DNA of 64,000 nt from Chloropicon primus (lineage: Eukaryota; Chlorophyta; Chloropicophyceae; Chloropicales; Chloropicaceae). Position 1 is the stretch's first letter. Every line of letters begins with the position of its first letter. The stretch is taken from assembly GCA_023205875.1 (NCBI GenBank), contig CP060760.1, positions 310,001 through 374,000 of the forward strand, written 5' to 3'. The translations under genes were made by a program, and so were the position numbers. Under the pieces are notes generated by a model, which saw only the letters and a program-made list of their open reading frames with translations, was not told where the DNA came from and made no database searches. Of the stretch, positions 57,920 through 64,000 are shown piece after piece.

Positions 57920-59138
57920 TCAGCCCCGACGACGGCTGCTCGCCGCCGCCGCCCTCCTCCCCCTCGCGAAGAACCACCAGCTCTTCCCGGTCTTGGCCGA
58001 CCGCAGTCTGGCGTACGCCATCAGGGAGGTGCAGAAAGCGAGGGTGAACCAGGTGAGCGCGTAATTGATGTGGTCCTGAGGGGTCACGTTGAAGCGCAGA
58101 AAGTCTCCTAGCGTCCGCTGGATGGGCAGGAAGCTCGTGTTCAGCTTGTTCAGCAGGACTTGGACCCCTCGGTCCACCCTGGCCGCGTCTCCAGCGGGAA
58201 GCTCCCCGCCCTTCCACAGATTCCTGTCCGTCCTGAACGCCAAGACGTCCATCGCCGTGCTGAGCTTCACCCTCTTCGTCTCCGCGGACTCCTCCATGTC
58301 GACCTCCTCGACGAGGATCGTTCCTCCCTCCTCGCCCCCACCGGTCGCTCCCACCCCACACGCTCTCGCCTGGCCGAAGGATCGATAGGACAGCAGGAGA
58401 GTAGGACGTGCTCAACAACGTTAGCAAGGGGGTCAGCCGCCCCGATCATCACGAACGAAAGCCCTGCTCTCTCTCTCACTCACTCACTCACTCACTCACC
58501 ATGGCTGGAACGTCGTAGAAGAACCACTGGCCTATCTCAGGCAGGTTTGCTGGCGCGAAATACCCTGGATTGTCGCTCGGCTTCACCAGCCCCTGCACCT
58601 GCACGACTTGGTCCGGACCACCCCTGAAGTACTCGAACCTCTCGGGCTCGTCCTTCCAGGCCTGAGGGACCCAGCCCCTAAGAACGAGCACAACCTCCTT
58701 CCCCTTGCCTTCCTCATTGACCCTTTGCCCGAACAAGGAAGACCCGAACCCAAGCTTGCCTCCCCCTCGCCCTCCCTCCAGCTCCAGGGGCGTGACGACC
58801 ATGTAGCCCTGGAAGGCCTGGCCGAGCTCGGACCTGACCCTCGGACCGACGAAGATGCTCCTGTCGTGAAGGAACTTGCCGCGGCACGTCACGGGCGTGT
58901 GCCTCTCCAAGATCCTCCCCCTGCTTCCCTCCCCCTCCCCCCTCCGCTGCTTGCCGCTTCCGCCGCCGTCGTTGTTGTTGCTGCTGTTCAAGTCCAATGG
59001 CTCCCTGCCCAAGAGCTCATGCCTGTACTCCAGCTCCGTCTTCTTCTGCTCCAAGCGCTGGACCTGCCACACGCCGAGGCCGCAGGCGAAGGCCGAGGGG
59101 GCGAAGAGGAGCGCGCTCCTCAGACCACCGGGACTCAT
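57920..59138 (-). CDS. SURF1: SURF1-like cytochrome c oxidase assembly factor
   Basis: Two exons on the minus strand, 59138-58500 and 58369-57920, phase 0, 130-nt intron; 362 residues. It starts with a membrane helix and FACGLGVWQVQRLEQKKTEL (SURF1 GxWQxxR motif). It continues with VTCRGKFLHDRSIFVGPR, GYMVVTPLEL, VLVLRGWVPQAWK and GQWFFYDVPAM, and ends with a second membrane helix after NVTPQDHINYALTWFTLAF. This two-helix layout with a central intermembrane-space domain is that of SURF1, needed for heme a insertion into COX1. The donor site lies inside a run of GTGA repeats. A poorly conserved acidic insert lies just after the intron. Confidence 0.9.
58476..58499. repeat. TCAC/GTGA microsatellite at the SURF1 splice donor
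   Basis: About six copies of TCAC (GTGA on the minus strand). The SURF1 intron begins with the first GTGA after the exon, so several donor-like GTGAGT sites lie in tandem. Confidence 0.9.
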
Positions 59139-59490
59139 GCCTGAGGGGACAACCTTCCTACCAAAGCTTTCCTTCGCCTTGCTGCTGCTGCTCTAGAAGA
59201 AGATCTTTCGTTTGTGGCTCACAGCAGGAGAGTGAGAGAGAGAGAGGGGAGTGAATGGCGTGGAGCAGAGGGAGGAGTCGAGAGGGAAGGACACAGGGTT
59301 TGTTGTTCTTTGCTGTTGTTTCTTTCTCTCTCTCTATGTGTGTGTGTGTGTGTGTGTTCTCCATGAAAAAGAATATAGATAAAAAATAATGTTTGCGTCG
59401 GCGTCGTCAGTAACCTTTACCCCCCCCCTAGCAACAGCAAAGGAAGGGTGTGTGTGTGCTATTAGTCTTTAAGCGCGACACCGCTTCGGC
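59139..59490. other. Spacer between SURF1 and the mitochondrial uL3 gene
   Basis: About 350 bp between two minus-strand genes. It contains a GA patch (59232-59249), a TG microsatellite (59336-59357) and a poly-C run of nine (59421-59429). No gene is seen. Confidence 0.45.
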
Positions 59491-60537
59491 TTACTTGTAA
59501 TACCGCTCGAAGGGGTTGTTCTTCATGCTGGCGTGCGCGACCGTGACCTCGGTCTGCCTCCCCTCCTCCGCCCTGGTCGGGTAAGGAAGGGCGACGTCCT
59601 GAAAGGCGATCTTGCTGTCGACGAGCGTGACGTAAGAACCCTTTCCCCCCGGGACCTGACCCTTGACGTAGACCAAGTTGTGGACCGGGTCGACCTTGTA
59701 CACCAAGAGCTTCTGCTGGGTGCAGGTCTTGCCTCCCATTCTGCCAGGCATCTTTTTCCCCTTGAAAACTCTTCCCGGATCTTGGCACTGGCCCGTCGAC
59801 CCTATGGTCCTGTGCGCCTTGGTCGTCCCGTGGGAAGCGGGGCCTCCCTTCATCCCGTGCCTCTTCATGCCTCCCGCGAAGCCTTTTCCTCTCGTCGTCC
59901 CTTGCACGTCCACCAACTGACCCACAACAAAGTGGTCCGCGTTTATCGCTTTCCCTCCCTCCAGCAAGCAGTTCTCCGTCACCTTGAACTCCACCACCTT
60001 GCGCGACACCTCCGCCTCCTTCCCCAAGTGCTTCACGTAGTGACCCACCACCGCCTTGTTCAACCTCTTCCTCCTCCTCGAACTGGCACCCACCTGCACA
60101 GCGTAGTGCCCCTCCTTCTCCACGCTCTTCACCTGCACCACCTTGTTCTCGTCCAGCCACAACACCGTCAGTGGCACCCCCACGCCGTTCGCGTCCCACT
60201 CCCTCGTCATCCCACACTTCATCGCCACCGCCCCGCAACGCTTGTGAGCCGTCGGAAACCCTTCCCGCTTCCTCGTCTTCGGATCCCTCGGTTCAATGAA
60301 ACCACCCTCCATCATCCCCACTCCTCCACCTTGCTGCTCCGTGGACAACATGGACGTCGCCAAGGACCTCTCAAACGTCGAACCATGCCCTTGACGATAC
60401 CCATGAAAAGATGACGTCACAAGATTCGGAACACGGAGAGATGAGGAAGCCTTCGACTCAAGGGAGGAAGCCAAACTCAAACTCCGCCTCAAGAGGGACG
60501 TCAAACCCAAACGCATCGTCGTCGTCGTCGTCGCCAT
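59491..60537 (-). CDS. MRPL3: Mitochondrial ribosomal protein uL3m
   Basis: From the ATG at 60537 (MATTTTTMRLGLTSLLRR) 348 residues; frame upstream of that is AT-rich leader. Residues 1-70 form an Arg/Ser/Leu-rich mitochondrial presequence without acids. The uL3 core has KRCGAVAMKCGMTREWD, LTVLWLDENKVVQVKSVEKEG, VVGQLVDVQGTTRGKGFAGGMKRHG, SHGTTKAHRTIGSTGQCQDPGRV and KKMPGRMGGKTCT. The GTTRGKGFAG and GKKMPGRMG stretches mark bacterial/organellar uL3, and the KRCGAVAxKCGMT start is the plant mitochondrial form. A plastid copy is the less likely alternative. Located head to head with the plastid bL34 gene. Confidence 0.92.
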   Translation of the reverse strand: MATTTTTMRLGLTSLLRRSLSLASSLESKASSSLRVPNLVTSSFHGYRQGHGSTFERSLATSMLSTEQQGGGVGMMEGGFIEPRDPKTRKREGFPTAHKRCGAVAMKCGMTREWDANGVGVPLTVLWLDENKVVQVKSVEKEGHYAVQVGASSRRRKRLNKAVVGHYVKHLGKEAEVSRKVVEFKVTENCLLEGGKAINADHFVVGQLVDVQGTTRGKGFAGGMKRHGMKGGPASHGTTKAHRTIGSTGQCQDPGRVFKGKKMPGRMGGKTCTQQKLLVYKVDPVHNLVYVKGQVPGGKGSYVTLVDSKIAFQDVALPYPTRAEEGRQTEVTVAHASMKNNPFERYYK

Positions 60538-60911
60538 GGGCGCTTCTCTCCGCTGCCAAAAAAAAAAAATAATTGAAAAAAAAAACCCTAAAATAGGACG
60601 AATACGAGTGTACTGAGTCGTTATGTGGGTGTACATGAGAAAGTGGATAAGAAAATGATAAGAGCCACAAAATCGAAGGGAGCGGCGCGGCCACCATTGG
60701 GTCGCCTTTAGGCTTTCGAGGTAAAGTGCGCCACGACGGAGGTTGGGGTGACCGATATTGTGCGGTCAGATGGACTCCTTGTTTTTTCCTCTTCCGAACG
60801 ACACTCGCCTCGTGGAGAGAGGTGGCCGGACGAGGATTTGACGCTGACTTTTGTTCCCCTCTCTCCGTGGTTTGGTATTATTTAGAAGGTTTTTGCTTTT
60901 GTGCGAGGAGC
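60538..60911. promoter_or_regulatory. Shared divergent promoter of mitochondrial uL3 and plastid bL34
   Basis: About 375 bp between two organellar ribosomal protein genes. It has an A/T-rich core (60555-60600) with AAACCCTAAAA (60583-60593), a telo-box-like motif known from ribosomal protein promoters of plants. No TATA box is obvious. Confidence 0.5.
60583..60593 (+). promoter_or_regulatory. telo-box-like motif
   Basis: AAACCCTAAAA, 46 bp upstream of the uL3m ATG. The AAACCCTA core is the plant telo-box, frequent in promoters of translation genes. A single match in this region could be chance. Confidence 0.35.
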
Positions 60912-61477
60912 ATGAGAGGGATGGTGATGAGGTCGATGGGTGCGACTGTTCAGACGCGGCTGGTCACGGGAAGGACGGCGGTGTGCGGGAGTGTCGGACT
61001 CAGGAGAACCTGTGGCGCTACGGCGTCCACCTTCGTCGGGGGTGAGTTGGAGGAGCACAGCACACGGACGGAAGAAGGAGAAGGAGAAGGAGGAGGAAGG
61101 AAGGAAGGAAGGATGCTTCTCGACGCTCCGCAATTCTTTTCTCTTTTTTCGTTCCTCTCTTCACCATCACTCACTCGCTCACTCGCTCGTCACTGCTACG
61201 ACGCCTCTTTGTCTTTCTCGCAGGTGGTGCCGGACTCTCCGCGGCGAGGCGAGCCGTCGGAGCGCAGACCAGGAGCAGAGGGGGCGCTCTCATCGTGGAG
61301 GCGAACGCGAAGCGCTGCCTGGGTAGCACCAAAGGAGGCACGAACAGGCACAGGGCGAGGACTTCTGGGTTCAGAGTCAGAAAGAGAAGCGCGACCGGGT
61401 CCAAGGTGCTCAAGAATAGGAGAAAGAAGGGACGCAAGCAGCTCGCTCCAGCGAGCAAGTTCTCCGGCAAGAAGTGA
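60912..61477 (+). CDS. RPL34: Plastid ribosomal protein bL34, nuclear-encoded
   Basis: Two exons, 60912-61041 and 61224-61477, with a 182-nt intron (phase 1); 127 residues. The first ~80 residues are a plastid transit peptide (Arg, Thr, Ala and Gly, almost no acids), probably cut near VEA/NAK. The mature part has [18 protein letters not shown] and [15 protein letters not shown], the bL34 signature (T-x-G-F-x-x-R and RRxKGRxxL). bL34 is a small rRNA-binding protein of the plastid 50S subunit. Its presence in the nucleus fits a green plastid lineage. The intron lies within the transit peptide region. TGTAA at 61532, 55 nt after the stop. Confidence 0.93.
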
Positions 61478-61849
61478 GGAACACCTTAACTTGTTCGGAG
61501 AGCATCTCCATCGAACGGTTTTTGGCTCCCGTGTAATGTAAAACGTCTTTTTCTCGAAACACCAACACGAGAACGTCCGCGTAAACATTCTTTTCCCAAG
61601 CCCAGCAACAGCGGATTGGAGAGTGGGAAGCCGTGGTGTGTGCATGGATGGATCCCTGCACCAGAGCAAGAACTCCTCTGCCCCTCTTCCTTCCTCTCTC
61701 TCTCTCTCTCTCTCTCTCTATAGGTGATACGAGCAGATCGAGGCGCTCAGCAGAGAGAAGGAGAGAGAGAGAGAGAGGACGTCGTCGTCGTCTTCTTCTT
61801 CGAGGAGGAGGAGGAGGAGGAGGAACGCAATGACGGAGGGAGGAGAGTG
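61478..61849. other. Spacer and leader of the last gene
   Basis: TGTAA at 61532 ends bL34. A long CT run ending CTCTATAG|GTGATAC (61697-61724) looks like a 3' splice site, so a 5' UTR intron is possible. A GAG-rich tract follows, and then a short upstream ORF (61829-61850). Confidence 0.45.
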
Positions 61850-64000
61850 ATGGCGTCCGAATCACCCAACAACCTCGTAGCACAACTCCTGGCGCTGGAG
61901 AAGGACGACGCCGACCACCACGACCCACAGTGCGAGGTAAGTTGATGATGCTGATGATGCTGATGAAGAAGGTTGAAGTTGAAGATGATGCTCTTCTGCT
62001 TCTTCTGCTTCCTCTGCTTCCTCTTCGAAAGTCTTGCGACTGACTCGTTTCGCTTTGCCGCGTCGCTCCTCCCAGCTGCTGCTGGAGTTCGTCAGGGAGA
62101 ACTGCTCCTCGAGGGAGAACTGCTCCTCGGGATGGAAGCGAGTGAATCAAGTTCTGAGCGGTCTGGCGAGGAGCACGAGAGCGAGGTCCACGTTTGGCGA
62201 GGTCATCGTTCCCATTCTGGTTGCTCTCGCCGCTCTGCAGGGGAATCGGAAGGACGCGGGACTGAAGAAGGTGAGCAGTGGGCCAAGACAACGCTTCTCG
62301 CTTGACAGCACCAAAAACTGACGACACACGACGTGCACCGCGCGGTCAACCTCGATGGGAATGAGAAGGAGCGTCGTGCTTTGTGGGAAACATGCTTCCG
62401 CTCGGCTGCGTCGTCTGCCGTGCCCAGTATACTGGAGCAAGGACTGCGGTGCGATCCGGAGGCCGTGAATAGCGTGGAGTGTCTCACGCCCGTTCTGATG
62501 GTGTGCAGCACGACGAGTCACTTGGGCCAGCAGCTCTTGGCAAACCTCGCTTGCCACGAGGGGCAGCTGCTGCGGGTCACGGAGGTGGTCCTCGAATGCA
62601 TCGGGGGCTCCTTGGAGGCGAACCCTCCGGCGAGGGCGATTGCGTTGGAAGTCGTAGCCGCGGCCGCTCACTCTCGAGCCGAGATCCGTTCGCTCGCGGC
62701 ACGAGCGTTGCAGAGGCTCTCCCTCGAGGGAAAGCTTGTGAAGATTCTTGAATCTTTGACCGCAAGCGGCAGCCCAGAATTTGACCTCGACGTTCACTTC
62801 GGCTTCTTGGACCTGGTTCTAGAGCACGTCCATTTCGCGGACCTGTTCGAGCGAACGATTCCCAACTTGATCGGAACTTGGTTTCACAAGTCAGCGTGCG
62901 TTTCCAGGCAAAAGCAAGTCTTGTCCGGCGCGATCCAGCTGTGCCTGAGCCACCCCGAGCCCTTGGAGTTCCATTGCCTCTTCAAGAGGAAGAGCGTGCA
63001 AAGCCTTTTTCAGTCCAGGTGCGCCAAGGGCATCGCGGGCGCGAGGGCCGTGGAACGTATAACAGAGGCAGCCCAAGACATGAGATCCCACGCAGGATGG
63101 CTGAAGGGTTCCATCCTGAACAGCACTGTATTGGGTGTGAAGAACCCTTACGTTCTGCGAGCCCTGAGCTCTCTGGTCATTGCCGCAGGGGCGGCAGAGG
63201 ATTTGTTCCATTTTGTTTCGGAGACCCTGGGAGTGGCCGAAAGCAGCAACGTTATTCTTTGCGAGATCATGCTGCACGCAATCGCCGAGAACGAGGTCAA
63301 TCTGACGCGACGGCTCCGCGAGGAGCTCAACCTGTCCATGAAGCCAAGAGATGACACTTGCTCCGAAAGGCACAAGAAAATTCTTGCACAGATCTCTTTG
63401 GCCGCCTCGATTGCGAACGGAGGTGACGCCACCATAATGGGCGCGAGCGCTATTGAGGAGACTCTCAAGGAGATGTTCGGGAGTCCCGCGAGGCTGCGAA
63501 ACGAGTCAAAGGATTTTGACAGGCTTGTTCACTCCCTGGACAAGCTTTACTGCATCATTCTCTCTGGCTTGGCAAACGAGTGGAAACTTGATTATGATGT
63601 GAAGAAGCTCGCGAGTATCTCCAACTCGGGTCAGAGGGACGAGGCTCTGGACAATCTCTGCGTGGCCCAGGACATCCTGATAAGGGCTTTGAAAATCGAT
63701 CATGACAGCGAAAACCAAGGCAGCTGCACGTCTTTGCACCGTCTTTGCGAGCACGCCAAAGCGATACACAAGCACCACATGCGGGCGAACCAAAGCTATC
63801 AGAAGCAAAAAACGACGGACCTGGACGGCCTGCCGCAGCACTGTTTTCAGGCACTTGCGTCAATATCGTTGGCCCAATGCTCTCGTGCGGACTTGTGGTT
63901 CCCGTCCGTGGCCCAGGCTTTGAAGATGCCGGTGGACGGCAGCGGATTTCATGAGCATAGGAACAGCTCGTACTACGACGGTGATGCCGATTTCAAGTCC
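61850..64000 (+). CDS. Large helical-repeat protein of unknown family, 5' part
   Basis: Three exons so far: 61850-61936, 62076-62270 and 62309 to beyond the window edge; about 658 residues visible, no stop. Introns are 139 and 38 nt, all phase 0. Reading through the 38-nt intron meets a TGA within 50 nt, while splicing gives AGLKK followed by HQKLTTHDVHRAV and then 560 open codons. The protein is a continuous series of amphipathic helices, HEAT/ARM-like, rich in Leu, Ala and Ser, with no enzyme motif. A short DNA repeat makes RENCSSRENCSS near residue 36. Large solenoids such as FANCI or symplekin are conceivable, but no signature decides it. Confidence 0.75.

Overview
This is nuclear DNA from a compact, intron-poor photosynthetic eukaryote, most likely a green alga of prasinophyte grade; the genus cannot be fixed from sequence alone. 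Several things support this. The plastid ribosomal protein bL34 is nuclear-encoded with a transit peptide, whereas red-lineage plastids usually keep rpl34. SBPase, a plastid triose-phosphate-type translocator, an AHP-like histidine phosphotransfer protein and an Erv1 with C-terminal shuttle cysteines are present. Many 3' flanks carry TGTAA, the green-algal poly(A) signal. Coding DNA is GC-rich. Most genes have no intron or one short GT-AG intron near the 5' end. A CFAP69-like protein and an EF-hand/p25-alpha protein suggest that the lineage keeps, or recently kept, a flagellum.

Layout. 1-4.8 kb: 3' end of a BAF60/SWP73 subunit, an AT-rich gene-free island (about 1.4-3.15 kb), then a helical protein that may be TAF1A-like. 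5.4-11.4 kb: PAF1 and cohesin SMC1. 12.2-17.7 kb: CFAP69-like, HGH1-like and an HPt phosphotransfer protein. 17.9-29.1 kb: a 2039-residue ABCA transporter divergent from a SWR1/SRCAP/PIE1 remodeller with a tandemly amplified acidic motif. 29.3-36.4 kb: plastid phosphate translocator, VPS29, an unknown coiled-coil protein, a secreted PAN/apple-like protein and QCR9. 36.6-46 kb: EF-hand/p25-alpha protein, a long coiled-coil protein, Erv1, SBPase and an SVOP-like MFS transporter. 47-57.8 kb: ELYS/HOS1-like nucleoporin, an eEF2-KMT-like methyltransferase, a phosphohexomutase, a plastid glutaredoxin, pyruvate carboxylase and an unknown protein. 57.9-64 kb: SURF1, mitochondrial uL3, plastid bL34 and the 5' part of a large helical-repeat protein.

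The most exciting item is the glutaredoxin at 51,760-52,446 (minus strand). Its catalytic CPFC motif reads U-P-F-C, because the first active-site cysteine codon is an in-frame TGA. About 56 nt after the stop codon, the 3' flank folds into a convincing type II SECIS element, with a UGA/GA core, an 8-bp helix, unpaired AA 12 nt from the core and an apical mini-stem. TGA is an ordinary stop in neighbouring genes. This looks like a selenocysteine glutaredoxin that automatic annotation would truncate or miss.

Other points worth a look: a roughly 45-50-bp composite element ending in GGCTCKTTCGAAAGA in three divergent promoters (weaker in a fourth), GATCGATC-rich promoters with a 16-bp palindrome, the three-copy H2A.Z-linked motif of SWR1, a splice donor inside a GTGA microsatellite (SURF1), a three-codon first exon (QCR9) and a 38-nt intron in the last gene. 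I saw no viral, retroelement or other mobile element, no CRISPR array and no tRNA or rRNA gene.
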